Assembly: GCF_000165425.1 (NCBI RefSeq)
Contig: NW_001799639.1
Location: 216,702 to 280,701, forward strand
Length of the DNA: 64,000 nucleotides
Direction: 5' to 3'
DNA from: Paramecium tetraurelia
Taxonomy: Eukaryota > Ciliophora > Oligohymenophorea > Peniculida > Parameciidae
The position numbers and the translations under genes were made by a program. This document shows positions 11,574-25,589 of this stretch, in pieces; the first letter of the stretch is position 1, and every line of letters starts with the position of its first letter. The notes beneath the pieces were generated by a model. That model was not told the origin of the DNA. It did no database searches and saw only the letters and a list, made by a program, of their open reading frames with translations.

Positions 11574-13290
11574 TCAATTAGTTTCATTGAAGGATTTTTT
11601 TAGAAAAGATTTCACATTTACATTTTACTTATTATATCCATAGTAATCATCTTTTAACAATCCTTCATTTAGTAATTTATCCATCTTCAAAACATACAAC
11701 GTATTGTTTCGAGGATATTTAAATTGTTAAAGTATTTTACATTAAGGATTTATCGTCATTGTCTGCGTTAAGACTCTATCGAATAAGGAATCAAATTGAA
11801 TTTTGAACTATATTAAAACATTGCCTACTTTATTCATATAATTTACTGCAATTCTGAGATTCTACTTTTCTTTTTAGAATCCTATCTTGTATTTAATTTT
11901 TAAATTGAAATGATCTTGTATTACTACATTACTCTCTTTTCTTGAGAAACAAAGATGATAGATCAATCACCTAATATATTGGCTAAAATATTAGATAAAT
12001 CAAAACAACTGAGACCAATATTAGTAATAAAGAAATTAGTAATGTAATCATTGTTATCTACTGACTTTCTCTATTAAATATTAAATTGAGATCCCTCATT
12101 TATTCAGCAATGTCATTCTCAATTTGCAAATCATAAAAGAGAATTAGATAATAATTGATATTTCTAAGCTTTTGAATTGTTATGACGACATCCTTCTCAT
12201 AAACTGTATTGTATCGACATAAGATATCCTGAGTTGATAAATGACAAGTAGACTAGATAGTATGTTTATTGTAATAATTGATGAGGCAGTTCCAATCTTC
12301 GGAGTTGAATCCTGTGATTTCTGAGTCTGCAAAGTTTTTGAGTTCTGATGAATTAGATATTTCCTTGTTTTTATAATTGGTTAATAGCAACTGTCCTTTT
12401 TGATCTGCTATCATAATATTGATGGTTTCAATTCGGATCATGCTATTCTAAAATATGATGTCTGAACAAAAGAGACCTTGAACATCCCAATTAGAATTTA
12501 ACATAGATTGTGTCATAGTCATTGAATACTTAGGTTCGGATCCAAAATATTTATACACATCACTTAATTGAGTGTTGTTTCGCTTGTCCTTCTTTAAATT
12601 TTCGAAATGTTGTTGGTACCATAGTCTCTCTTTGGGATGAAAATTTTCTAATCTAAAATCTTGAGGGTAGATGTAACTAAATTCATAAAGGTCTATTGAA
12701 GAAACAAAGTAAAATTAATTAGGGATATAGGGGTCATCAAGGCCCATGATACCAAAAGCATTTGAACCAAAAAAATTGGTATGATTTCTTAATGTTTATT
12801 CAGTTAAATCTTCTAAAGGCTCAAAATCATTTTAATTAAGTGCAAGATACTAATAACACGGAAGAGAATAGGAATGCTCAGGAGGCAAATGTGCTGATTC
12901 TGGGTCACAAGGACGAGAGATTGGTTTTTTGATCCAAATATTATTTCTCAATTAAAGCCAATATAATTAATTCAGATTAGTCAGAGTAATTTAAGCTATT
13001 ATGATTTATGAAATAATACTTCTTGTAAATAAAGAGTTGAGTTATCTATTTATAGAATCAGCTGAATTCGATAAATGGTTAAACATCTCCTTGAGCATAA
13101 TATCCTTTTCAGAATTGCTCAATATTTACTATACATAATATAAGTTTATTGTCTAAGTCAATATGATTGAAGGAATGATAATTGCCAAAATAATACCATT
13201 AATAATTAAGATCTGAGTTCTCATTTTAAACTTTCCTAACTTTGAGCGAAAACATCGATTTAAAATAGAGGTCTAGACCGAAAAATTCAT
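11574..13290 (-). CDS. Membrane receptor with Cache-like extracellular domain
   Basis: About 559 aa. An N-terminal basic stretch is followed by a TM segment (ILIINGIILAIIIPSIIL), a ~350-residue extracellular domain containing HPKERLWYQQH, which matches the R-x-W-Y region of Cache sensor domains, and a second TM segment (LLISLLLILVSVVLIYLIF). The cytoplasmic tail is short and basic, with no kinase or cyclase domain. Cache domains bind small ligands such as amino acids. Keeping frame after TM2 needs an intron of 37 nt (11934-11970), longer than the window's norm; otherwise there is a 1-nt frameshift there. The start at 13290 gives MNFSVQTSILNRCFR; 13224 is an alternative. Confidence 0.6.
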
Positions 13291-13883
13291 TATTTAAGGG
13301 ATTAATAAAAAATAATATAATACATAAAATTGATTTGTATATAATTAGGCATTATATGCGATCCTATTGATAAATCTTGTAAATTAATTGTATTATTTAA
13401 ACATTTACTTATTCGGGCAAAATATAAGGTTAAATTTTAAATCGCCTCTCTTTAATAATTCATAAAATTTAAATATACTTTCACACAAGGTTTAGAGTAA
13501 TTATCACTTCAGTGAAAATGAAGGTAAATTAGTTATAATATAAAATTTATTTGTAAAATTCCTTGATTCGATCCATTCTTTTAATTTGATTTATTTTATA
13601 TAACTTTGCTAATAAATTTTATTAAAATATAAAAATAGTTTGCATATAGAATTAAACATCTTCATACTATCTTTCTTACTTCGAATAAAAATATTACTTA
13701 AAATTTACTTAATTAAAGATATTCAGACAGTTGAAAATTCTGGAATGATGAAACTAAAAATAGCAAAGTTATTTTACTAACCTATTGATTATATGAAGTG
13801 TTATGTAGAAAGTATCGAAGCTTGATTTAAATAATGAATATTTAGAGATTAGTTGATATAATATAATTTTATTAATAATAATA
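13291..13883. other. Divergent intergenic region
   Basis: This 593-bp AT-rich spacer lies between the Cache receptor (-) and the adenylate-kinase-like gene (+). I see no coding frame with protein-like composition and no RNA gene. Confidence 0.5.
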
Positions 13884-14697
13884 ATGAATCAATAATTTTT
13901 TGGCAACTCAAGATTGGCAATCCAAAGAGCTCAATAACTTCATTAATTCTTCACAGAGTCAGTCATATATGACTAATTCAAATACACAGCTAAAATGCCT
14001 CAATATCCAAAGATTGTATTTTTGCAATCAAATCCATTTGTAAGAAATTTAGTTGAGAAGTATTGAATTAAATATACTCTTAGACAATTTATTCAATATT
14101 CTATTATAGATGCTTAGAAGAAAACAGGAGAAGTAAGTACTTTATTGATGGTTAGGACAGTGTTGCAAGATTGGCTGAATAAGTTCAATTGTAATCCACT
14201 TAAACTAATGGTGCATTGTTATTTGGATACCCTAATAATGCAAATGAAGCAGAGAAGTACATATATGAATAAATAATTCTTAGACTCGATCGATTATTGG
14301 ATGGTGTCAATTTGGCTATCAGATTCAAATTGTCTGAGTCATTGGCATAGAAGATTGCAGGATCGTACTTATCCTGTTAATCCTGTGGCAAAGTGTTCAA
14401 TACAAGTCTACCATTTGTCACTCCAACTCATCCAGGATATCAGAATAATGTATGATAAAGAACAATATAAACTTTAGTGCCAAACTCCAAGCAAATGTGC
14501 TTTAGAATAGAGTTCTGCTCCAGCTGACTAAATCAATTCAGAAGTTGCCAATTATTATTAATAGAAAGTATGATTTGTGAGGAATAGATTAGGGTGCATA
14601 TCTTGAATATGAGATAAATGAAGAGCATTTGTCGTATGATTCATAGGAGTTCTTTGAAAAATTAGACAATGCAGTAGCAACACATATCAAAGTTTGA
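13884..14697 (+). CDS. Adenylate-kinase-like protein lacking the P-loop
   Basis: 237 aa after four introns (14060-14083, 14133-14155, 14450-14477, 14568-14592). The fold is recognisable: PKIVFL is the first strand, NGALLFGYPNNANEAEKY matches the NMP-kinase GFPR region, LDGVNLAIRFKLSESLAQKIAGSY leads into the lid, and CQSCGKVFNT is the start of a Zn-type lid. The P-loop after the first strand, normally GxPGxGKGT, reads QSNPFVRNLVEK, so the ATP-binding Gly and Lys are missing. The GFPR Arg is also absent. I infer a catalytically dead paralogue, perhaps structural; several axonemal proteins carry adenylate-kinase folds. Confidence 0.65.
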
Positions 14698-14826
14698 TAT
14701 TTTTAAACAAATAAAGAAATATAAAATTATAATTCCAATAATAAATACTTTATTTTCAGCCTTCGAAATATATCAAAATAGTCAAAAGCTGAAAAAGTAA
14801 ATTTAGTTTTAAAATGATTGATAACA

Positions 14827-16947
<2,121 letters not shown>

Positions 16948-16973
16948 AACAGAATTTATATTAAATTAATCAA

Positions 16974-17852
16974 TCATCTAATTTTATGATTATTCAATGT
17001 CTCCAATGCCAATAGCAATGCCTACGTTCCATTACGTGCTCCCCCTTGGGCAACCAAAGCATGATACAACTGTTTCACCAAAGCCAATCCTGGTAAACTC
17101 AAGTTCATCCTATTGGCCTCATTAATTGCTATGCTTAAATCTTTAATATAATGCTCAACATAAAATCCAGGCTCGAAGTCTCCCTTCACCATTCTCAGTC
17201 CCAAAACACTCCAAGCTGTCGAATTAGCTGCTCCACTCTTTATTGTATTAATCAACTATTCCAGACTCAACCCACATTTGTGTCCATACAACAAACCTTC
17301 CACAGTTCCAATCATATTACCAGCCAACACTATCTAATTGACCATCTTAGTATGTTAACCCAATCCAGGACCTCCCATCAATTACACATTCGCACTATAA
17401 ACCTTCAATACATCATTTATTCTATCCAAAGCCTTCTATTCTCCTCCACACATCACCACCAGTCGTCCCTCTCTGGCTCCTATGTCTCCTCCACTTACTG
17501 GGGCATCAATTGATTCTATTCCTTTCTCATTCGCAGCCTTGAAGATTCTCTCTGCCAATTCAGGTGATGAAGTAGTGTGATCAACTAAAACTGCACCCTT
17601 TTTCATGTGATTTAATATTCCATGTTCTCCCAAAACTACCTCTTCAACATCCTTTGGATATCCTAACATCAAAAACACAATATCTGAGTTTTCTGCCAAT
17701 TCACGTGGTTGAACAAATTCTGCTCCTGCTTCTATTACAGGTTACGCCTTTGCTACTGTTCTGTTGTATATGCGTAATTTGTGACCAGCCTTCAGAATAT
17801 GCTTGCACATAGATACACCCATTACTCCGGTACCAATCCAACCAATATTCAT
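16974..17852 (-). CDS. 3-hydroxyisobutyrate dehydrogenase family
   Basis: Intronless, 292 aa, the usual length for this family. The N-terminus MNIGWIGTGVMGVSM is the NAD(P) Rossmann fold (GxGxMG). VDHTTSSPELAERI is the conserved strand after it, DAPVSGGDIGAREGRL is the substrate-binding signature, and GLGQHTKMVNQIVLAG carries the catalytic Lys helix. The C-terminal helical domain has NSTAWSVLGLRMV and EPGFYVEHYIKDLSIA. The reaction is oxidation of a beta-hydroxyacid, in valine catabolism for the type enzyme. Related glyoxylate/succinic-semialdehyde reductases share all these motifs, so the exact substrate is open. Confidence 0.9.
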
Positions 17853-18530
17853 TTTATATAGAATCTATATATATGTGAAGCAACTTATTTAATTATTATT
17901 TCCATTGTTTAATAATCAATTTCTGAAAAGATTCTGTCTCAGTAACTTTATAATTCTAACATTATTTTTACCTACGTAAGCTACATAAAATTATTGTAAA
18001 GATTGGGTATTTTAATCAATTAATTACACAAACCCCAAAGACTTTTTAATCATAAATTAATATTTTATAAGTTGATATTCTTTAATTAATAAGTTCCCTT
18101 GAAAATATAAATTGAAAGACCTTTATCAATTGATTCTCTATATGGCTCATGTCTTAAATTTGTGGCCAATCATTTATATTCCAAAATACTAATTGGATAC
18201 ATACAATCTCTGCCAGCAATCCATAATTTTGCAATTGACCTTTCTCATACATTACAACATCAACAATTACAAATTTACTAATTTGTGGTATTAATATGTG
18301 TTGTTGAAAACTACGTGATTTACTCGTTTTATTATGTATCAACAATAGAGATTCTGGAGAATATAATATAATTATTTTAAAAAATGCTAATTTATAAAAG
18401 TTACCTATATGTGCAATTTTCAATAAAAAACACTTTTTTTCTTGTGGACCTAATCATAAATGAGGAAAGCTAAGTGGTATACACAATTATAAACTCAATT
18501 TCTTTAACAATTTCAGTTTTATTATTTGGT
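17853..18530. other. Intergenic, with an ambiguous ORF region
   Basis: This 678-bp AT-rich region separates the dehydrogenase (-) and the hybrid kinase (+). A minus-strand frame at 18016-18423 stays open for 136 codons and reads protein-like in places (MYEKGQLQNYGLLAEIV), but has no ATG at its 5' end. A plus-strand frame from 18142 starts with ATG (MAHVLNLWPIIYIPKY) and runs 58 codons over the same DNA. I cannot decide which, if either, is real. Confidence 0.35.
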
Positions 18531-20924
18531 ATGGAGGCATTTAAAAAACAGAATATATACGCCAACAATATAGGAGCAGTACTGTTGTGTGTGCTTAATA
18601 TGGAGTCCATATACAAGGATATGCCCTAAATAAATACACTGCAATTATGGACATTTATATTGATTCTTGCTACACAATTTGACGATGTATTAAAATGGCA
18701 TAAATTTATGAAACACTCAATCTTATTGTACTTTTTGATCAGAACCTTCTTATAAACCAAGGATTCACTGTGTATTACTGAATTGCTGACTTGCTTTTTC
18801 TGGTAACCTTTGAATCATTTGATGTTGTATTAGAAGAAGGAAGATGGCCTGATTCCAATTCAGAAACAATCTTTGGATATCACCAAAAGCAACCTAGATT
18901 AGAATCCATAAATAATCAAGGAGTCATCTGATTTGGATTTAGAATACAGCAGCGTTTTGGGGAGTTTGCGTCTCCAACATAATTTGAAAGAATTGAAACA
19001 AATGGAACTCAAAAATCCCTTTATGTAACACAAGGAGAATGTTCGGAACACCTGCACATTGAAAGAATTGGAACCGTCTCCTTCTAAATTAGAAATACCC
19101 TAGATTTGGGATTTATTGCCTTTTGGAATAGGACTTATGAATAATCTATTTGAAATGGTGATTAATAATTAAAAATTTTTATAGTTTTTAAAAGTGTCAG
19201 ATAATGATGGAAAAAACATCATTTTTAATTTAGATTCACTATTAGATTGGTATTATCAATATTTATATCAAGTTCTGAATCATGGGAGAGTAAATCCATA
19301 AAGTAAGTAGGTTCCAATTATAGTAACCGTTAGGGTAGAAGGTTCCCAAAAGCTCCACAAGTGTCCATAATATCAAAAGGGTTAAATGACTAAAACTCGA
19401 TGATTCCAGATGGAGGCACAAATCCAAACCTCAATAATAACTATGGTTGTAGTTCAAATACTAACAACCACATCAGAGACGAAGTGAAGACAACTAAGAC
19501 TAGATTTAAAAATCTGAATATGTTGTTCTCGAAATTCAACTCAAAGTCTCCCTCTCTTGCAAATAATGTGGATAACTCTGTTTAATCAATTGGCTAAAAC
19601 ACACAGATAATTAAGATCGTTTAGGAAGTTGGGGCTCTGAAGTGCTACTTAAGAATTAAGGTGTACGAGGTTGAAATAAATAATAAAATAAACTATCTGT
19701 TTTTGATTGAGAATGTATCAAATAAAGAAGAATTACGGCAGTTGAACATCAGATACAAGTATCAATAGGCACTTTTGAATTCATTGTGTCATGAACTAAG
19801 GACGCCAATGAACAGTACATTGTCACAATTAAATGTGCTATCTACATTGATTGCACCTGAGATCAGAGTTAAAAATTTACAGCCAGCAATAATTTCAGCC
19901 AAAAAACTCATGTTTTAATTGAATGATATACTGGATTATGCTTAAATAGATTGCAAAAACTTCAATTTGAGTATTACTCAATTTGATACAAATGAGATCT
20001 TTGAAATTTTGAAAGAGTTGTTTGATCAAGAATGTCAAGAAAAATAGTTAGCTTTCAAATTAATTACTAATGCTAATTACACGGTTTGTAGTGACAAGGA
20101 GAGAATACTTAGAATCCTAATCAATTTGATAGATAATTCAATCAAATTTACCAATTAGCATGGTTCCATAAGTGTGGCAGTTTTATAACAACAATCATAA
20201 ATTATTTTTTCAGTAGAGGATAATGGTGTTGGAATGGGGGAGAAGACTTTAAGTCAGATCAGAAGAAACTGTGATTTAAAATAATATGACTCTTTCCTGG
20301 TTTAATAAACTAAATTAGGTCTAGGATTGAAGATCTCTTAACAAATAGCCAAATATCTATGTGTGGATAATGAATTGGTTATAAATAGCACTGAGAATGT
20401 GCATACTAAAATATCATTCAAAGTAGAAAATCATCAAAAATAAGTAAGCTAGTAAATGTTTCCATCTTTCTAAGGGTTCAACTTTACAATAAGTTGCAAT
20501 TGCATACAAATATTAATTGTGGATGATGTAAGATTCAACCACAATGCCATTGAAGCACTATTATCGTAACACAAGATGAAGATGGATAGTGCCTATAATG
20601 GTTAATAAGCAATCGAAATAGTTAAATAGAAGTTGATATCGCCATGTTGCAAGACTTACAAGTTGATTTTCATGGATATAGAAATGCCGGTGAAGAATGG
20701 CTTTTAGGCGTCGAAGGATGTAATCTAATATATATCATACTCAATAGATCAATGAGATTCTGAAATAGGAGAATTTGAATGATTAATGTGCAATTGTGAT
20801 GTGTTCTGCCTACAATGGAAATGAAAACAACGACATTATGAGGAATTGCGGCATCAAAGAAGTATTGCCTAAGCCAATTGAGCAAAAATAATTTAAACAA
20901 TTACTTGATAAATATTTATTATGA
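18531..20924 (+). CDS. Hybrid histidine kinase with receiver domain (tandem copy 1)
   Basis: About 778 aa after two introns (19381-19409, 20720-20747). Several N-terminal hydrophobic segments (IGAVLLCVLNMESIY, LQLWTFILILATQ, SILLYFLIRTFL) precede a linker and the DHp box [18 protein letters not shown]. Then come the ATPase domain with the N box LINLIDNSIKFTN and VEDNGVGM, the G2 region KLGLGLKISQQIAKY, and a C-terminal receiver: ILIVDDVRFN (acid pocket), [14 protein letters not shown] (phosphoacceptor Asp), MCSAYNG, LPKPIEQ (conserved Lys). All key catalytic residues are present. It should autophosphorylate on His and transfer to its own Asp. The stop is 16 bp from the next kinase's ATG. Confidence 0.9.
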
Positions 20925-20940
20925 TTATATTTATTAATAA

Positions 20941-23506
20941 ATGGAAATACTTTTAAAATTATTGATACTCTAATTAATAATTAAGGACTTCATTGATATA
21001 GCATTTATTTGGCAAGATAGCAATTTGATAACCATTTGCCTGAATGTTATATCACTCAGTATCGGGATGATACTTTTCATCTTGAATTATTGGAAAATTT
21101 CAATGATTTATGTAAAAGTTGTCCTCTTGGGACTATGTTTAATAAATTCTGAACTTCCGTTTTAACAAAATATAAACTTGGCCAACGCTTCCTATTTTGC
21201 ATACACCACCCTTATCCTAATTAACATATACTCTCACAACCTATCGACCAGACTAATAGTCCATTTTTAACTATTATACATAACCATCAGGGCTACATTT
21301 ACACAACAAAACTATGATTTACATTCTCTGCTCATCATCATCTTCTTATAACCAATTAATCATTATATGATAAATTAAATAGCTTAGGAGAAATGTTCAC
21401 AATTCACTTAAACCTCCGTTTAACAAGAGTCCAAATTTAAATAAACCTAATTTGAATAAGATTAATTATTATCAAGTGAAAGTAGAAGGGACTATCTCAA
21501 GTGTGATTTAAATGAAAGTATCATCCTCAAAGCCCTAGACGTAGGGATAGAATCTCCTCAATAAGAACATAAAAATATTGGAGTTAACAAAAATTTTATG
21601 GATTAAAGAATCATAGTGAAAAAATAACCAAATAATTTATCCACACCTGTTTTATCAGATTCCAATTGTAATTTAGAACCATTAAAACTTGAGAAAAATC
21701 CCAGCACAAAGTATTCAGAAATAGTCTCAATTATGAATAACTTACCTTTTGGTATATTGTTTGTAGATTCATCCTTAAAAGTTTTAGACTCAAACCAAAG
21801 AGTAACTCAATTGTTAGGGTTATCAAACTCAGATGACATTATTCAATTCCTAGATTAAGCAATACAAAGGTAATATTAACATATTATAAAAGTGGGGACT
21901 TCTGCGAGTTTCGATCCTCAAAAAAAGTTAGAAAACCCCAAAAATCACCCAGTAAACTGACATTTCTTAAATAGCCTTCAATTAGTCCATAAAAAAAATA
22001 CATTGATGAACACATCCCTGATGTTTTTTCATAATACAACAACAATGCATCCCAATTTAAAGGAGATAGTGATGGCAATATTGGAAAAAATCTCAAATCC
22101 ATTTTTTAGAATTTTAAAAAAATCCATCAAAGTCAATTAACCTCCATGTCTCGAGATAACTTCCAATACATAATCAGAATGGATAATATGAATACATCTA
22201 GTGCTAAAGCCAAATATAAGAGTTTGAAGCTCAAAATATTTTAATTGGAAGGTTTTGTCTAATGGGAGTCAGTGGTTTATTTATTCATTTTGGAGAACAT
22301 CACCAAGCGAGAAGAATATAAATTGCTTAATCACAAATACAAGTTCCAACAGGCCTTGCTAAACTCCCTATGTCACGAATTAAGAACCCCTATCAATGGA
22401 ACAGTATCTTAATTGTATGCCTTGAAGGATGAATTGTCTTAAAGTTTGATTGAATCTCATTTGGATCCAGCTATTGTATCGACTAAGAGATTGCAATTCC
22501 AACTCAATGATATCTTAGATTATGCTTAAATTTAATGTTCCTCCTTGATCTTAAACAAATCCTGTTTCAAGTTGTAGGAAGTCTATCAACAACTCTTTGA
22601 GCTCTTCAATTTCGAATGCGTCTAAAAAAACATCAATCTCATCATTGAAAATGTGAATCAGATCTCAATCTATACAGATAAAGAAAGACTGATAAGAATT
22701 TTCATTAATTTATTAGATAACTCAGTCAAATTTACAAATCGAGGAGGCACTATCAAAATGATTACTCAGACAAATCCTCTTTACTATAAACTATCAATAG
22801 AGGATGATGGATAGGGTATATCAGAAGAAATCATCTAAAGAATTGAGGAGTAGGCAGAATTGTTGTTTCAAGATTCACTTCAATATAATTCTAATAAACT
22901 TGGGTTGGGTTTAAGAATTTCATAGTAGTTAGCCAAATATCTATACAAAGATCAGATTTTTGAGATTGATTCTGTGTATGAAAAGTACACAAAAGTGAGT
23001 TTTAGACTATCAAATCAAATATAGAATTACTCGAATGAATTTGAAATAGACAAACGACAATTTGCTTAGCTTTCACAATGTGATTGTAGCAAAATCTTGA
23101 TAGTTGATGATATAGGTTGCAACCATTTTGCCTTATAAGTCTTACTAAAAAAGTTCAAGTTGAAGACCGACAGTGCCTATAATGGGAATTCAGCAATCGA
23201 CTTAGTCAAAGAGAGATTGTCGTAGAAATGTTGCAAGACGTATCGATTAATTTTTATGGACATAGAAATGCCCGGGAAAAATCTGGGTTTCAGAAGCTTC
23301 TTAAGAGGTAAGAAGTTTTTAATATCTAGATAACTTAATTATTGAAAGCGCAGAATTTGAATGAAATTTGCATAATAACAATGTATTCAGCTTACTCTGG
23401 AGATGAAGATGTACTGATAGCAAGTTAATGTGGAATGAAAGAACGTATTTCTAAACCAACTGACATACAAAAGTTAGAATATCTTGTTAATAAGTACCTA
23501 CTTTGA
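20941..23506 (+). CDS. Hybrid histidine kinase with PAS and receiver (tandem copy 2, receiver frameshift)
   Basis: Membrane segments at the N-terminus ([36 protein letters not shown]), a PAS-like region ([20 protein letters not shown]), DHp box [19 protein letters not shown] box [34 protein letters not shown], then a receiver with [11 protein letters not shown] and [10 protein letters not shown]. Introns: 21870-21892 and 23308-23329. After MDIEMPG the frame for the rest of the receiver ([29 protein letters not shown]) is reached only with a net 1-nt shift between about 23271 and 23307. Without it the protein stops at 23364 and lacks the last strands and conserved Lys. The kinase part looks intact. 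Confidence 0.8.
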
Positions 23507-23558
23507 ATATTATATATATATACATATATGTAGTCTCTTAATAATTTATTTTATAGCA

Positions 23559-25054
23559 ATGCAAAATGAGACTAATAAAAGAGTGGCTTATTTTTATCAT
23601 CCCCAAATAGGGAGATATCATTATGGTAAAGAGCATCCAATGAAGCCGAAAAGAATTGCAATGGCGCATAATTTAATTGTGAATTATGGGTAATGTATTA
23701 TAAATAAGTGTTAGATTATACCGAAACCTGGATGTGTATATGAATAGGCAGGCTTCATTGAAAGAGATGGAGAAATTTCATGAACCAGAATACTTGCAAT
23801 ATTTGAGTCAATTCACAAGTGTTAGAAGCCAAATTGTGAATGAGTATCAACACTATAATCAACAGCCAAATATCACTCACTTTACAAGTCACATCTACAA
23901 CGAGTTTGATTTATTAGATTATAATACACCTCACACTCATGAACCCATTGAAACAAATAATAATTATCCATAACCAAATAGTTTTAGAGTAGGAGATTCC
24001 ACTGATAACCCCAGCTTTCCAGGTCTATATGATTTTTGCCAATTGTCTGCAGGAGGATCAATTGATGCTGCTCATGTGTTGATTTCATAGGATGCAGAAA
24101 TAGCCATTAATTATTCAGGAGGTTTGCATCATGCCAAGAAAAGAGAGGCCAGTGGGTTCTGTTATGTGAATGACATTGTTATAGCCATATTGGAATTGTT
24201 GAGAGTCCATCAGAGAGTTTTGTATGTTGATATTGATGTTCATCATGGAGATGGAGTTGAAGAAGCATTTCTTCTCACAAATAGAGTGATGACTTGTTCA
24301 TTCCATCAATATGGAGATGATTTCTTTCCAGGCTCAGGAGATATTGATAGTTATGGAGAAGGATTAGGTCGATATCATGCTCTCAATATCCCTTTGAAAA
24401 TTGGTATGAATGATGAGACCTTCACAGAAATATTCCAGAAAATCATCACCTAAGTTATGGATATCTATAGACCAGAGGCTGTAGTCCTGTAATGTGGAGC
24501 TGATTCACTATGTCATGATAGATTGGGAGGATATAATTTATCAACCAAAGGACATGGTGCTTGTGTTGAATTCATGATTAAATACAATGTTCCCATCTTG
24601 GTATTAGGAGGAGGAGGATATACAATTTAAAATGTAGCTAGATGTTGGGCATATGAAACTGGATTATGTTTAAACAAAAAAATTGATGCTCCTATTCCCA
24701 CTTCTGAAATCTATTATGAATATTATGCTCCAGACTACAAATTACATTTCCCAATCAAACAAAATGTAGAAAACAAGAACAAAAAGGAAGAACTCCAAAG
24801 AATCGTAGAGAAAATATATGGGTATCTCAAATCTATTGAACCTGCTCCAGGCATTTGCTTCCATGATTTGCCTTAATCTTTTTATCCAGAATTGAATGTA
24901 GAAGAAGGTATTTGATATTTTTAACATGCTAGAAATCAATCCGGATCAGCGTTATGAATAAACATTAAACTAATTCGAGGGTTCTCACTATGAAGAAGGA
25001 AATGAAATTTTAGTAGATCCATCCAATGGATTCTCTATTCACAGAAGGGAATGA
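23559..25054 (+). CDS. Class I histone deacetylase (RPD3/HDAC1-like)
   Basis: 481 aa after two introns (23690-23714, 24908-24932). Near the N-terminus is [23 protein letters not shown], the class I signature. A ~50-residue insertion rich in Asn, His and Thr follows the first helical part. The catalytic region has [21 protein letters not shown] with the His pair, [16 protein letters not shown] with the Zn-binding Asp and His, [28 protein letters not shown] and LGGGGYTI. All Zn ligands and the active-site Tyr region are kept. It removes acetyl groups from histone lysines. C-terminal tail short. Start at 23559 ([11 protein letters not shown]). Confidence 0.95.
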
Positions 25055-25090
25055 TCAACTATATATATTTTTTAATCAATTTTTGATAAC

Positions 25091-25554
25091 TCATTCTTTC
25101 ATCAATAGATTAACTAAAGAGTCAATCGCAACCTAATTCTCCTTCCCCTTTTACACTATTTAATATTAACTAGAAGTCCTTCTCAACCTATTCGTCTCCT
25201 ATCTATTACACAATTCCCATCAATTCTTTCGTATCAATAAACCCTGTGTTGTTTTCATCAAATACCTTCACACTTGCTTCAATCTCCTGTTTTACAGGTC
25301 TCTTGTCCTTCAGCTGTATCAACAGCTTGAATAAATCATCCTTGCTTATCTTTTCCTTCACTTATAGATCCTTTATCTCTTTATCAGATATTAGCAAACC
25401 TGCTGCTCTCAATATGAATGGCAAATCTAATTATCTACTCTAATTTACCCTTAGAACTAATGAATCCTTTCATCTCTTTGTCATGATACAGAAATAATAA
25501 TTCAAACCTTTGTACTTTTTCGGCAGAATATATTTGTTTTAATTAAGTATTCAT
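25091..25554 (-). CDS. Calmodulin-like EF-hand protein
   Basis: 139 aa after two 22-nt introns (25427-25448, 25133-25154). The order is helix, degenerate loop (YHDKEMKGFISSKDL), helix, short second pair, then VFDENNTGFIDTKEL, a near-canonical third EF loop, and a weak fourth. The length and the pattern of one good loop and three decayed ones fit essential light chains of myosin or calmodulin-like subunits of larger complexes rather than a Ca2+ sensor. The start lies 35 bp past the stop of the next minus-strand gene. Confidence 0.7.
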
Positions 25555-25589
25555 AATAATTAGTCACCTATCATTTAACTTAGCTGATC

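Noticed and set aside
17151-17513. Plus-strand 120-codon ORF
   Set aside because: Antisense shadow of the 3-hydroxyisobutyrate dehydrogenase, which has strong family motifs on the minus strand.
21884-22102. Minus-strand ORF inside the second hybrid kinase
   Set aside because: Antisense to the well-conserved kinase frame.
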